Shown here: positions 26,598 to 35,990 of the stretch, piece by piece | Numbering within the stretch: the first letter of the stretch is position 1 | Layout: each line of letters opens with the position of its first letter | Assembly: GCA_046598525.1 (NCBI GenBank) | Contig: JBKJIJ010000004.1 | Span: 183,343-247,342 of the forward strand | DNA: 64,000 nucleotides | Source: Methylotenera_A sp046598525 | GTDB taxonomy: Bacteria; Pseudomonadota; Gammaproteobacteria; Burkholderiales; Methylophilaceae | Direction of reading: 5' to 3' | Made by a program: the position numbers and the translations under genes | The notes under the pieces: generated by a model | The model's input: only the letters and a program-made list of their open reading frames with translations | What the model was told of the DNA's origin: nothing | Databases searched by the model: none

Positions 26598-27656
26598 TTA
26601 ATTAGATTTCAGCGCCTCAATAAATTCTTCATCAAGCGCGCTATCAATCGCTTTCAGCGCCAAATGCGTCTTTTCAACTTCGGCAGTATTGCCAGCTTTA
26701 TTGGCCAACAAACCTAGCGCCATTAAAGTGGCAGGTTGGTTGGGGTGTTGCTTTAATACTTGCTGATAATATTGATTAGCAATTTTTGCATTGCCTAAAT
26801 TTTGCTCTGCGGTAGCCAGGTAATACAAGGCTTCTGTGCTGGTTGGCTCTTGTTTTAGCCACCCTTGTGCAACAGTTTTAAGCTCTGCCCATTGCCCATT
26901 TTGATACGGCAAAACCACGCGCATAAAAAACGGCCTTGCTTCATCTGGAGCATCCCAAAACGGGCTTTTTGATGCTTGATAAAGTGGAATTTCTGGTTTT
27001 GTTAATAATTCTTTTACCCATTTAATTGGCATATTATAAAAATAGGCTTTTTGGCCTGGGCTTTTTAATGTGCTAATGGCAATTAGTTTGCCACTGTAAT
27101 CAAACACAGGGCTGCCGCTGGCGCCAATGGCAAAAGCGGCCGAAGCGCGCATCACATTAGCGCCATCAAACGGATACAGCGCTTTAATTTTGCCAAGCGT
27201 AACATAAGGCGCAGGCGAATCGCCCGGCATTGAAATGGAAACAATCGGCTGCTCATAATGCAAATTTTCAGAGTCGCCCATCTGCACCGGTTTTAAATCG
27301 GCCCATTCAAACCGCATAATGCAAATATCGTGTTCCCAATCGGCAATCATGGCAACCGGCGCAAAAGCCACGCCCCATTTGCTGATGCTCATGCCGTTAG
27401 AATCCTGCAACACATGGCAATTGGTGACAACATGGTCTTTAGAAATTGCTACCCCTGTGCCATAACCATGGCCGCCGTTTTTAACCGTGCTGCTCACTTT
27501 TACTAAAGATTCTTTTAGCTGATATAAAAAATCATCACTTGGGGCCGCAGCATTATTGGCGTTGGGGAATACGCCAGAATCCTGCGCATGGGCTGTTAGG
27601 CTGGCTAAAAGCAGACTAATTAATAAAAGAGTTGGCATGGTTTTATTTGGCATCAT
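26598..27656 (-). CDS. trypsin-like serine protease with C-terminal TPR (paralog B)
   Basis: A 352-aa periplasmic protein with a signal peptide ending AHAQ. The catalytic triad is visible: His in VVTNCHVL, Asp in HDICIMRF, Ser in GASGSPVF. Residues from about 230 hold TPR-like helices (SPFWDAPDEARPFFMRVVLPYQN, then EALYYLATAEQNLGN). It overlaps the end of the upstream paralog by 14 bp, so the two are one tandem transcription unit. Confidence 0.85.
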   Translation of the reverse strand: MMPNKTMPTLLLISLLLASLTAHAQDSGVFPNANNAAAPSDDFLYQLKESLVKVSSTVKNGGHGYGTGVAISKDHVVTNCHVLQDSNGMSISKWGVAFAPVAMIADWEHDICIMRFEWADLKPVQMGDSENLHYEQPIVSISMPGDSPAPYVTLGKIKALYPFDGANVMRASAAFAIGASGSPVFDYSGKLIAISTLKSPGQKAYFYNMPIKWVKELLTKPEIPLYQASKSPFWDAPDEARPFFMRVVLPYQNGQWAELKTVAQGWLKQEPTSTEALYYLATAEQNLGNAKIANQYYQQVLKQHPNQPATLMALGLLANKAGNTAEVEKTHLALKAIDSALDEEFIEALKSN

Positions 27657-28710
27657 TTTGTTGTATTGGGTTTTCGCTAGCGGGGTTTAGCGCTTGGTTA
27701 AATTCGGTTAGCACATCATTATCCACCGCTTTCATTGCCAGTTTTAAGCGGTCTAATTCGGCTAAATTATCTTCACGTTTTGCAATTAAGCCCAGCGCAA
27801 ATAAAGTGGCAGGGTGCTGTGGATGCAAAGCTAGTGCTTGTGAAAAGGCTTGCTTTGCTGCTGTTTTCTGGTCTAATTTATCTTGCGCAACGCCGTAATA
27901 ATAGTGCGCTTCTGCGCTATTGGGTTCTGCCTTCACCCATGCTTGCGCAACTGTAAGCACCTCATCCCATTTTTCATTTTGATAAGGCAACACAACGCGC
28001 ATAAAGTAGGGACGATTTTCTTCTAAGGCATCCCAAAATGGTGAATCTAACGATTGCATAGATGTAGTTTCGCTTGATTCAGGCGCGGCGATTAACGCCT
28101 TAACCCACTTCACTGGCACGTTATAAAAGTAAGCGGCGCGGCCGGGGCTTTTAAAGGTGCTGATGGCCACCAATTTGCCTTGATTATCAAAAACAGGGCT
28201 GCCACTGGCACCCATTACAAATGATGCATCGGTGCGCACAATTTGGCTATCGTCTAATGGATACAGTGCTTTAATTTTGCCGATGGTGGTTTGTGGTTTA
28301 GGCGGCCCACCGGGAAAGCCAATTGAGAAAATCGCCTGCTCATATTTTAAGTTTTCAGAATCACCCAATTCCACTGGTGCTAACTCTAAATATTTAAAAC
28401 GCAAAATACACAAATCGTGTTTCCAATCGGCTTTAATGGCAACAGGCGCATGACTATCGCCAAATTTGCTAATTTTAATGCCAGATGCATTAGCCAACAC
28501 GTGGCAATTGGTTGCCACTAAATCTTTGCCCACCACCACGCCCGTGCCAACACCATGGCCGCCCGTTTTGGTAATCACATGCACTTTTGCCACCGATGCC
28601 TTTAATCGATACGCTAACTCAGGATTGGGTTCTGCCCATGCATATTGGGTGAAAAATAAGCCTAAAACGGCGCCCAAAGCAGGGCCTAAAACGGAGTTAG
28701 ATGCGCGCAT
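27643..28710 (-). CDS. trypsin-like serine protease with C-terminal TPR (paralog A)
   Basis: A 355-aa protein with the same plan as its downstream neighbour: signal peptide, GTGVVVGKDLVATNCHVL (His), HDLCILRF (Asp), GASGSPVF (Ser) and a TPR tail. The two share most motif blocks, so this is a tandem duplication that has diverged. Substrate and role are unknown. Starts use ATG, and the upstream region is about 200 bp of AT-rich DNA. Confidence 0.85.
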   Translation of the reverse strand: MRASNSVLGPALGAVLGLFFTQYAWAEPNPELAYRLKASVAKVHVITKTGGHGVGTGVVVGKDLVATNCHVLANASGIKISKFGDSHAPVAIKADWKHDLCILRFKYLELAPVELGDSENLKYEQAIFSIGFPGGPPKPQTTIGKIKALYPLDDSQIVRTDASFVMGASGSPVFDNQGKLVAISTFKSPGRAAYFYNVPVKWVKALIAAPESSETTSMQSLDSPFWDALEENRPYFMRVVLPYQNEKWDEVLTVAQAWVKAEPNSAEAHYYYGVAQDKLDQKTAAKQAFSQALALHPQHPATLFALGLIAKREDNLAELDRLKLAMKAVDNDVLTEFNQALNPASENPIQQNDAK

Positions 28711-28913
28711 AGAATGACCTTGTTTTATACGATTGATAAGGATACTAGATTAAATAATGGATTAATTTTGCTCAATTAACAGACACTACTTTAAATAAAT
28801 AATTCTTTAAGCTTTAAACTTAATTACACTTTTAAGCCAAATTATGCGTGAAAAGGACTATAAAGCCCTGTAAAATATTGCTTTTAGAAAAATTAAAGCT
28901 TTGGAATAAAATA

Positions 28914-29648
28914 ATGCAAATTCAAACGCATATTGTTGATTTAAACACCGCAACTGGCGTGATGCGCACTTATATGCATCGTCCAATCCACTCAAAACCA
29001 GTGGCCGCTATTTTGTTTTATTCTGAAATATTTCAGCAAACGGGCCCAATTGAGCGCGCCGCGCGCTTTATGGCAGGCCAAGGTTATGCTGTATTAGTGC
29101 CAGAAGTGTTTCATGAGCTTAATCCAATTGGTACGGTTTTGGGTTACGACGATGCTGGACGCGATAAAGGCAATGCCGATAAAGCCGCCAAAGATGTGCA
29201 AGGTTATGACTCTGACAACCGCGCCATGATTGATTATTTAAATACGCAAGATTGGTATAACGGCAATTTGGGCGCCATGGGCTTTTGTATTGGCGGCCAT
29301 TTAGCCTTCCGCGCCGCGCTGCAACCAGAAGTTAAAGCCACCGCCTGTTTTTATGCCACCGATTTACACACCAATGTCATCCCAAATAAACCGAATCAAC
29401 ACAGCATGGATAAATTAGCCGATATTAAAGGCGAATTGATGATGATTTGGGGCAAGCAAGATAGCCATATTCCTACGGCTGGTCGTGTGTTGGTGAATCA
29501 AAAATTATCCGAAGCGAACTTAACCTACTCTTGGCATGAATTTAATGGCCAACACGCGTTTATGCGCGATGAAGGTGAACGTTATGACCCGCAATTGGCC
29601 ATGACAGGCTATCAATTAGCCATACAGATGTTTGGAAATACACTTTAG
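28914..29648 (+). CDS. dienelactone hydrolase family protein
   Basis: A 244-aa alpha/beta hydrolase with a cysteine nucleophile in MGFCIGGHLAF, the dienelactone hydrolase hallmark, an Asp in WGKQDSHIP and a His in FNGQHAFMRDEG. It likely hydrolyses lactones or related esters. I choose ATG 28914; a longer frame starts upstream but its extra part is not family-like. Confidence 0.88.
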   Translation: MQIQTHIVDLNTATGVMRTYMHRPIHSKPVAAILFYSEIFQQTGPIERAARFMAGQGYAVLVPEVFHELNPIGTVLGYDDAGRDKGNADKAAKDVQGYDSDNRAMIDYLNTQDWYNGNLGAMGFCIGGHLAFRAALQPEVKATACFYATDLHTNVIPNKPNQHSMDKLADIKGELMMIWGKQDSHIPTAGRVLVNQKLSEANLTYSWHEFNGQHAFMRDEGERYDPQLAMTGYQLAIQMFGNTL

Positions 29649-29867
29649 AAATACGCTGTAAATGTTTGGCAATGTTTGATAAGTTTAGCGCAACGAGGCG
29701 TTAAAACTTTTTGTAGTAATGTTTTTCAGAGAAGTAATTGATAGCAATGTTGTAAGCTGCAGTAATGAAGCTGTAGTGAGTTGAAAGTAAAGTACTGGAA
29801 GCTGTAGCCATAAGTTGCACGTTTCTTTTAGTTTAAATTACCCATTTAATTAATTTTTGAGAATGAT
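29649..29867. other. gene-free leader of gnd
   Basis: About 220 bp with no gene. GAGAATGAT precedes the gnd ATG. I see no clear hairpin or operator. Confidence 0.4.
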
Positions 29868-31385
29868 ATGACCACCACAAAAAACGCTGATATTGGCCTA
29901 GTTGGCCTAGCTGTTATGGGCCAAAATTTAGCCCTAAATATTGCCGATCACGGCTACACCATCGCTGTTTACAACCGCGACCCTAAAAAAATGGTGAACT
30001 TTGTTGAAGAGTGCAAAAAAAATGAGCCATCACATGAAAATGTAGTGGGTCATGCCGATTTAGCTTCTTTCGTTTTAAGCATCAAACGCCCACGCAAAAT
30101 CATCTTATTGGTTAAAGCTGGTAGCGCAACCGATGTAACGATTAACGCATTATTACCATTTTTAGAGCAAGGCGACATTATTATTGATGGCGGCAACTCA
30201 TTATGGACAGACACCATTCGTCGCGAAAAAGAATTGGTCGCTAAAGGTATCGAATTCATCGGTTCTGGCGTATCAGGCGGCGAAACGGGCGCACGTTTTG
30301 GCCCATCATTAATGCCATCAGGCACACGCAAAGCATGGGCAAGTTTAGAGCCAATTTGGCGCGATATTGCCGCTAAAGTAGATGCAGTAACAGGCGAGCC
30401 ATTAGAAGGCGGCAGCCCAGGCAAGCCAGTTGTTGGCGGTTTCTCATGTGCTGAATACATCGGCCCAGACGGCGCAGGCCACTACGTAAAAATGGTGCAC
30501 AACGGTATTGAATATATCGACATGCAATTAATTTGCGAAGCGTACTGGTTAATGAAAAACTTGCTAGGCATGCCAGCAGACGAAATCGGTAAAGTATTTG
30601 CTGAGTGGAATAAAGGCGAGTTATCAAGCTTCTTGATTGAAATTACCGCAGATATCTTGCAACAAAAAGACCCAATGGGTAAAGGTTTCTTGGTAGACCA
30701 AATCTTGGATACTGCTGGTCAAAAAGGTACTGGTCAATGGACAGCCGCGAATGCACTTGAATTAGGCGCACCAGCTAACGCGATTGCGGCAGCGGTTTAT
30801 GCACGTGCATTATCAAGCTTAAAAGAAGAGCGCGTTGACGCAAGCAGAATCTTAAAAGGCCCCGTGCTGGTAAAAGAAACAGATAAAGCCGCGATTATTG
30901 AAGCGATTAAAAATGCGCTTTATTGCTCAAAAATCTGTGCTTACGCGCAAGGTTTCCAATTAATGGATAAAGCGCAAGTGGCTTACAACTGGAAACTTAA
31001 CTTTGGCGAAATTGCGCAAATTTGGCGTGGTGGTTGTATTATCCGCGCGCGTTTCTTGCAAAAAATTACTGATGCTTATGCATTAAATTCACGTTTGAAA
31101 AACTTGATGTTAGATCCATATTTCACTAACTCAATGAACGATGGCCAAGCCGGTTGGCGTAAAGTGATTGCCTTGGCAGTCACCAACGGTATTCCAGCAC
31201 AAGGCTTCAGCGCCGCATTAGCCTATTACGATGGTTACCGCAGTGCCGATTTGCCGGCTAATTTGTTGCAAGGTCAACGTGATTATTTTGGCGCGCACAC
31301 CTATGAGCGTAAAGATCAGCCGCGTGGTCAGTTTTACCATTTAGATTGGCCAGAGGCCGGCCGTCCACAACTTTCTATTGAGTAA
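29868..31385 (+). CDS. gnd: 6-phosphogluconate dehydrogenase, decarboxylating
   Basis: A 505-aa enzyme of the oxidative pentose phosphate pathway, and in RuMP methylotrophs of the cyclic formaldehyde-oxidation route. The cofactor motif GLVGLAVMGQNLALNIADHG is near the start; the substrate signature DGAGHYVKMVHNGIEYIDMQ contains the catalytic Lys, and the C-terminal GGCIIRARFLQKI contains a phosphate-binding Arg. A hairpin follows the gene. Confidence 0.96.
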   Translation: MTTTKNADIGLVGLAVMGQNLALNIADHGYTIAVYNRDPKKMVNFVEECKKNEPSHENVVGHADLASFVLSIKRPRKIILLVKAGSATDVTINALLPFLEQGDIIIDGGNSLWTDTIRREKELVAKGIEFIGSGVSGGETGARFGPSLMPSGTRKAWASLEPIWRDIAAKVDAVTGEPLEGGSPGKPVVGGFSCAEYIGPDGAGHYVKMVHNGIEYIDMQLICEAYWLMKNLLGMPADEIGKVFAEWNKGELSSFLIEITADILQQKDPMGKGFLVDQILDTAGQKGTGQWTAANALELGAPANAIAAAVYARALSSLKEERVDASRILKGPVLVKETDKAAIIEAIKNALYCSKICAYAQGFQLMDKAQVAYNWKLNFGEIAQIWRGGCIIRARFLQKITDAYALNSRLKNLMLDPYFTNSMNDGQAGWRKVIALAVTNGIPAQGFSAALAYYDGYRSADLPANLLQGQRDYFGAHTYERKDQPRGQFYHLDWPEAGRPQLSIE

Positions 31386-31473
31386 GTTGCGCTTTAATAA
31401 GTGGTAAATGCAAGATAACTGGCAACTGGAAAGTTGTCAGTTAAGTAACAAAAATATGAAGTGTAAAAAATAG

Positions 31474-31497
31474 GTGGGTTGCTGAAAAGCGACCCAC
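31474..31497 (+). terminator. terminator-like hairpin after gnd
   Basis: GTGGGTTGC (31474-31482) pairs with GCGACCCAC (31489-31497) with one G-U pair. TATTTG follows, so the U-run is short. Confidence 0.65.
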
Positions 31498-31548
31498 TAT
31501 TTGAATTTGATGTTGAATTTACAGCTTAAAACGTTAAGATTTAAAATC

Positions 31549-31722
31549 TTAAACGCAGTCACTGTAAGCTTCTAAAAGTCGTTTTAAGTTTTTAGGTCTT
31601 TGTAAGCTTAAAATATTCGCTTCTTGGACTTTAACTTTGTCTGACTTTTGGCTCAGTGGTGGTTCGTAAATTTCGCTTAACAGTTGTGGTTTTGAGACAG
31701 ATTTTACGTTTAGTGCTTGCAT
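31549..31722 (-). CDS. small hypothetical protein (57 aa)
   Basis: Encodes MQALNVKSVSKPQLLSEIYE then a polar part ending LLEAYSDCV. AAGGAAG lies 5 bp before the ATG, a strong ribosome site. The stop overlaps the palindrome TAAGATTTaAAATCTTA (31535-31551). Not recognised. Its short, precursor-like form with a C-terminal cysteine is notable but proves nothing. Confidence 0.55.
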   Translation of the reverse strand: MQALNVKSVSKPQLLSEIYEPPLSQKSDKVKVQEANILSLQRPKNLKRLLEAYSDCV

Positions 31723-32006
31723 TATGACTTCCTTAAAAAATCCTTTTGGGAGTTAAAACAACAGAAATTTTGTTTCTGCTGCATGTGAAAACAATTTATC
31801 AAAAAAATTCATTCAATTGATGTATTTAATGAATAATTCAATAAAATCATGAACATTTAGTCATTAACGCACTAAGTATGTTGCGGAATACACAAAAAGT
31901 AGATTTATTATTTGTTTACTTTTGGGCTTAATTAACCACAGCGTAGCAATGCAACAATAAGCCATCACCAAGTTATCAATGACGAAATATTAAAAACGGT
32001 TAAATA
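31723..32006. other. intergenic region upstream of thiS
   Basis: No gene. I looked for a thiamine pyrophosphate riboswitch (CTGAGA...ACCTGA-type core) and did not find one, so thiS-thiG here appear to be controlled another way. Confidence 0.5.
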
Positions 32007-32210
32007 ATGAACATATTAATTAATGGTAATGTTAAAGTTTTTAATGTTGCCAATTTAACAATTGCTGGCCTAGTGGCCGAATTGGATTTAGCGGGCAAGC
32101 GTTTGGCGATTGAAAAAAACGGTGAAATTGTGCCGCGTAGCCAGTTTGCCGATGTGATTTTGCAAGAGGGTGATAAGCTGGAAATTGTAGGCGCGGTAGG
32201 CGGCGGTTAG
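32007..32210 (+). CDS. thiS: ThiS, thiamine sulfur carrier protein
   Basis: A 67-aa ubiquitin-like sulfur carrier ending in the required Gly-Gly (EIVGAVGGG). It delivers sulfur as a thiocarboxylate to ThiG for the thiazole ring. The upstream part of the fold (MNILINGNVKVF) is typical. thiG follows 55 bp later. Confidence 0.95.
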   Translation: MNILINGNVKVFNVANLTIAGLVAELDLAGKRLAIEKNGEIVPRSQFADVILQEGDKLEIVGAVGGG

Positions 32211-32265
32211 TATTCAGTGGTTAAGTTTAGATTTGTAGCAAATTCATTTTAGATAGCAAAAAAAT

Positions 32266-33048
32266 ATGTCAGAACAACTCATTATTGCAGGAAAATCCTA
32301 CCATTCACGTTTGTTGGTGGGCACGGGTAAATACAAAGACTTTACCGAAACGCGCGCGGCGATTGATGCCAGTGGCGCGCAAATTGTTACGGTAGCGATT
32401 CGCCGCACCAATATTGGCCAAACCGCAGGTGAGCCTTCACTGCTAGAATATTTGCCGCCAGAAGAATTTACTTATTTGCCTAATACCGCTGGTTGCTATT
32501 CGGCAGATGATGCCGTGCGTACATTGCGCTTGGCGCGCGAGTTATTAGATGGCCATAAATTGGTTAAATTAGAAGTGTTAGGCGACCCAAAAACGCTTTA
32601 CCCAAATGTGATTGAAACCATCGCCGCGGCAAAAGTGTTGGTAAAAGATGGTTTTGATGTAATGGTTTACACCTCAGATGACCCAATTATTGCTAAACAA
32701 TTAGAAGAAATCGGCTGTTGCGCCGTAATGCCATTGGCATCATTAATTGGCTCTGGCATGGGTATTTTAAATCCTTGGAACTTACAAATTATTATTGAAA
32801 ACGCGAAAATTCCTGTGCTGGTAGATGCTGGCGTTGGCAGTGCGGCCGATGCGGCGATTGCAATGGAGCTTGGTTGCGCAGGTGTGTTAATGAACACGGC
32901 TATTGCTGCCGCGCGCGATCCTGTCATGATGGCTGGTGCTATGAAAAAAGCGATTGAAGCAGGCCGCGAATCGTATCTTGCTGGCAGAATGCCTAAAAAA
33001 TTGTACTCAGCCAGCCCAAGCTCACCCACCGCAGGATTAATCGCCTAA
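32266..33048 (+). CDS. thiG: ThiG, thiazole synthase
   Basis: A 260-aa TIM-barrel enzyme joining deoxyxylulose phosphate, dehydroglycine and ThiS sulfur. LLVGTGKYKDF at the start, VKLEVLGDPKTLYP (catalytic Lys) and PVLVDAGVGSAADAAIAMELGC and GVLMNTAIAAA near the end are ThiG signatures. Its stop overlaps the apaG start (TAATG). Confidence 0.96.
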   Translation: MSEQLIIAGKSYHSRLLVGTGKYKDFTETRAAIDASGAQIVTVAIRRTNIGQTAGEPSLLEYLPPEEFTYLPNTAGCYSADDAVRTLRLARELLDGHKLVKLEVLGDPKTLYPNVIETIAAAKVLVKDGFDVMVYTSDDPIIAKQLEEIGCCAVMPLASLIGSGMGILNPWNLQIIIENAKIPVLVDAGVGSAADAAIAMELGCAGVLMNTAIAAARDPVMMAGAMKKAIEAGRESYLAGRMPKKLYSASPSSPTAGLIA

Positions 33049-33431
33049 TGACGGCTCAAAACCAGTACGCTTTTTCAGTATCTGTGCAAGCAAGCTATTT
33101 GCCTGATCAATCGAATGTGGAAGAGAACAAATTTGCGTTTGCTTACACCGTCACCATTACCAATGTTGGCAATATTGCAGCGCAATTAATTAGCCGCCAT
33201 TGGGTGATTACAGACAGCCACGGCCATGTGCAAGAGGTTAAAGGTTTAGGCGTAGTGGGCGCGCAGCCGCTATTAAATCCGAATCAGCAATTTGAATACA
33301 CCAGCGGTACGGTTTTAGCCACGCAAGAGGGTGAAATGCGCGGTAGTTATTTTATGGTGGCCGTTGATGGAACGCCGTTTGAAGCCATTATTGAGCCATT
33401 TTTGCTAGCGCAGCCAAGAGTGCTACATTAA
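33048..33431 (+). CDS. apaG: ApaG (CO2+/MG2+ efflux-associated fold)
   Basis: A 127-aa protein of fibronectin-III-like fold with the pattern YTVTITNVGNIAAQLISRHWVITD and EGEMRGSYFMV. ApaG is often linked with rRNA methylation or magnesium/cobalt phenotypes; its biochemical role is unsettled. It shares one base with thiG, so translation is probably coupled. Confidence 0.94.
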   Translation: MTAQNQYAFSVSVQASYLPDQSNVEENKFAFAYTVTITNVGNIAAQLISRHWVITDSHGHVQEVKGLGVVGAQPLLNPNQQFEYTSGTVLATQEGEMRGSYFMVAVDGTPFEAIIEPFLLAQPRVLH

Positions 33432-33443
33432 GTGTATTAGTAG

Positions 33444-34721
33444 ATGCAACGCTTATTGATCATCATTTTGCTGGGCCTGTTTTTGAACTCTTGCGCCAAC
33501 AAAAACATTAAGCCAATCGTTACTAAACCAAATCCACCGCAAGGCCAAGGCTCAGTTAAATTGCCGCCTGCCGGTCTGCCAGAGCCAAAATCCACAGAAA
33601 CAAAAGACACTAAAGTAGTGCCCGATTACAGCTTGCTAAAACCGGCTAAGTGGGAAGATATTGACGGCTTAATGCAAGACGATTTAACGGCGGCCTGGGA
33701 TGCATGGCTGCAAAGCTGCAGTACCTTGATAAATCAAACAGTAACTAATCAAGCGGTAAAAAATAAACCAAATTGGCAATCGGCTTGCACGGCGGCCAAA
33801 GCGCTAGGCAAGCCAACTAATGCGGCCATTATTGCCTATTTAACCACCCAATTTGATGTGTATGCCGCCACCAGCGCAGAGGGCGAAGACACTGGATTAA
33901 TTACCGGCTATTACGAACCCTTACTTCAAGGTAGCCGCAAGCAATCGGCGCAATATCCTTATCCTTTATACGCGCAGCCTAAGGATATTGTTACGGTTGA
34001 GCTGGCCGATATTTATCCTGAGCTTAAATTTAAGCGCATTAGAGGCAAGTTAATTGAGACCAAACAAGGCGCAAAAAAGCTTGTTCCCTACCTAACGCGT
34101 GCCGAAATTGAGGCCAATCCATCGCCTTTAGCTGGCAGCGAAATCGTGTGGATTAACGATATTATTGATGTGTTTTTCTTACATATTCAAGGTTCTGGCT
34201 TGGTAAATTTAGAAAATGGATCACAAGTACATGTGGGTTATGCCGATCAAAATGGTCATGCTTATAACTCTATTGGCCGTTTGCTCATTGAGCGCGGTGA
34301 ATTAACCGCCGATCAAGCATCGATGCAAGGCATTAAAAATTGGGCGCGCAACAATTTAGGCCAATTGCGCGAACTGCTTAATAGTAATCCAAGCTATGTG
34401 TTTTTTAGAGAATTGCCTGCTGGCTTGCCAGGCCCACTGGGCGCGTTAGGCGTGCCCATTACGGCTGAACGCAGCGTAGCGATTGACCCTAAATATATTC
34501 CCTTAGGCGCGCCGCTATTTTTATCGACCACACAACCCAATAGCGCAACACCGCTTAAACGCTTGATGGTGGCGCAAGACACAGGCGGCGCTATTAAAGG
34601 CGGCGTGCGCGCCGATTACTTTTGGGGTGCGGGTGAAGCTGCTGGCAAGCAAGCCGGTGCCATGAAGCAGCAAGGCAAAATTTGGGTGCTATTGCCTAAA
34701 GGTTTTGTAATACCGAAATAG
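33444..34721 (+). CDS. mltA: MltA, membrane-bound lytic murein transglycosylase A
   Basis: A 425-aa outer-membrane lipoprotein (lipobox LFLNSCANK) that cleaves peptidoglycan. The MltA domain contains GLITGYYEPLLQGS and the 3D domain at the end shows LMVAQDTGGAIKGGVRADYFWG, with the catalytic Asp. It follows apaG by 12 bp, likely in the same operon. Confidence 0.95.
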   Translation: MQRLLIIILLGLFLNSCANKNIKPIVTKPNPPQGQGSVKLPPAGLPEPKSTETKDTKVVPDYSLLKPAKWEDIDGLMQDDLTAAWDAWLQSCSTLINQTVTNQAVKNKPNWQSACTAAKALGKPTNAAIIAYLTTQFDVYAATSAEGEDTGLITGYYEPLLQGSRKQSAQYPYPLYAQPKDIVTVELADIYPELKFKRIRGKLIETKQGAKKLVPYLTRAEIEANPSPLAGSEIVWINDIIDVFFLHIQGSGLVNLENGSQVHVGYADQNGHAYNSIGRLLIERGELTADQASMQGIKNWARNNLGQLRELLNSNPSYVFFRELPAGLPGPLGALGVPITAERSVAIDPKYIPLGAPLFLSTTQPNSATPLKRLMVAQDTGGAIKGGVRADYFWGAGEAAGKQAGAMKQQGKIWVLLPKGFVIPK

Positions 34722-34777
34722 ATGCTCTAGCTTTAAAGCTTTTAGCTTAATCGCCTTAACTTTAAACCCACTGCTAT

Positions 34778-35557
34778 TTAATTCCATTGGTAAATATCCA
34801 TCGCTAAAATGCCATAGGTATCTTCTGGTGTGTAGCGTTTAACCTGCTGATATTTCACACCATTTGCCCAACCAAGTGCTACAAATAGCGGCAAAATATG
34901 ATCTTCTGTAGGGTGCGCTTTTACCGCATATTGGCTTTGATGGCGGTAATCAAGTAATGCTTCGGTGTCATTCCCCTCAATTTTTTCAGCCAGCCAATTG
35001 GCAAATAAAGGCACGTAATCCAAGGTTTTAGCATCGCGCTGCGGGCTAAAAAAATCGCCCAAATTATGCGTGGCAGAGCCGCTGGCAATCAACATTACGT
35101 TATCTGCCTGCAACGCACTTAAGGCTTGCCCAAGCGCAAAGTGCGCTTGTGGGCTTAGCCCGCTTTGAATGGAAATTTGTGCCACCGGAATATTGGCCTG
35201 TGGGTACATCAGCATCAGCGGCACCCACGCACCGTGATCTAAACCGCGCCTATTGTCTATTTTTGCTGTAATACCCGCTTGCTTAAGCAAATCAGCGGCT
35301 TTGTTTGCCATAGCAGGCGCGCCATTTGCAGGGTATTCAATCTCATATAATTGCTTTGGAAAGCCGCCAAAATCATGAATCGTTTCAGGCTGGCTAGTGC
35401 TAGAAATTGTGGGCGTTTGCGTATCCCAATGGGCTGAAACCACTAAAATAGCGCTTGGGATCGGCAATGATGCGCCTAATTCGGCCAGTAGCTTGCCTGT
35501 TTCATCGGGTTCTATTGCTAACATTGGTGCACCGTGCGAGATAAAAAGTGCGGTCAT
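34778..35557 (-). CDS. 4,5-DOPA-extradiol dioxygenase-like protein (YgiD)
   Basis: A 259-aa class III extradiol dioxygenase-like protein. The metal-binding histidines lie in ISHGAP at the start, SAHWDT, GLDHGAWVPL and SATHNLGDFF. I choose ATG 35557 (MTALFISHGAP) because the family opens exactly so. It acts on aromatic diols; the natural substrate is uncertain. Confidence 0.92.
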   Translation of the reverse strand: MTALFISHGAPMLAIEPDETGKLLAELGASLPIPSAILVVSAHWDTQTPTISSTSQPETIHDFGGFPKQLYEIEYPANGAPAMANKAADLLKQAGITAKIDNRRGLDHGAWVPLMLMYPQANIPVAQISIQSGLSPQAHFALGQALSALQADNVMLIASGSATHNLGDFFSPQRDAKTLDYVPLFANWLAEKIEGNDTEALLDYRHQSQYAVKAHPTEDHILPLFVALGWANGVKYQQVKRYTPEDTYGILAMDIYQWN

Positions 35558-35685
35558 TTTAATGCTTAAAGATTGGATACAGAGAGTATATTCCAAGCTA
35601 TTGCAACTTGCTGGTAAAGCGCTAGTTTTAACACTAATTTTACAGGCCCGATTTTCAAATCTAATTTTTAAACCTTGCGCCCATT

Positions 35686-35713
35686 AAAAAAGGGCGCTTA
35701 AAGCACCCTTTTT
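35686..35713 (-). terminator. intrinsic terminator of pqqA copy 2
   Basis: The AAAAAGGG...CCCTTTTT stem (35686-35713) is followed on the minus strand by TTAAT. It closes the second pqqA. Confidence 0.88.
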
Positions 35714-35729
35714 AATACGTAAACAAAAA

Positions 35730-35801
35730 TTACTTGTTCATTACGTACATTGTCACTTCAAAACCGAAACGCATTTCAGTAGCAGCTGGTGTTGTCCACA
35801 T
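35730..35801 (-). CDS. pqqA: PqqA, pyrroloquinoline quinone precursor peptide (copy 2)
   Basis: The same 23-aa peptide as at 12205, residue for residue (MWTTPAATEM start, TMYVMNK end, Glu15/Tyr19), though codons differ in places. AAGGAG lies 6 bp before the ATG. It has its own terminator, and no biosynthesis genes follow. The upstream gene on this strand is separated by a transposon. Confidence 0.96.
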   Translation of the reverse strand: MWTTPAATEMRFGFEVTMYVMNK

Positions 35802-35965
35802 AGTAATCTCCTTAAGTTAAAATTCGTTCGCTGTGTTTTCACAACTGCATAACGTAAATGAATAGTACGCCACTTCAATAATATGCCACTATCAAAAGCA
35901 CTTAAAAGTCACTCATGATTTTCATTAGAATAACGGGTAATTATATACTTGACTGGACTAAATTT

Positions 35966-35990
35966 AAACCGCGCTTTTTGCGGTTTTTTA
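35966..35990 (+). terminator. terminator just inside the left end of the transposon
   Basis: AAACCGC (35966-35972) pairs with GCGGTTT (35980-35986), then TTTTA. It lies 8 bp inside the left inverted repeat and would stop transcription entering from the flank. Confidence 0.75.

Noticed and set aside
31723..32006. Thiamine riboswitch upstream of thiS
   Set aside because: Neither the CTGAGA nor the ACCTGA core is present and no matching arms were found.
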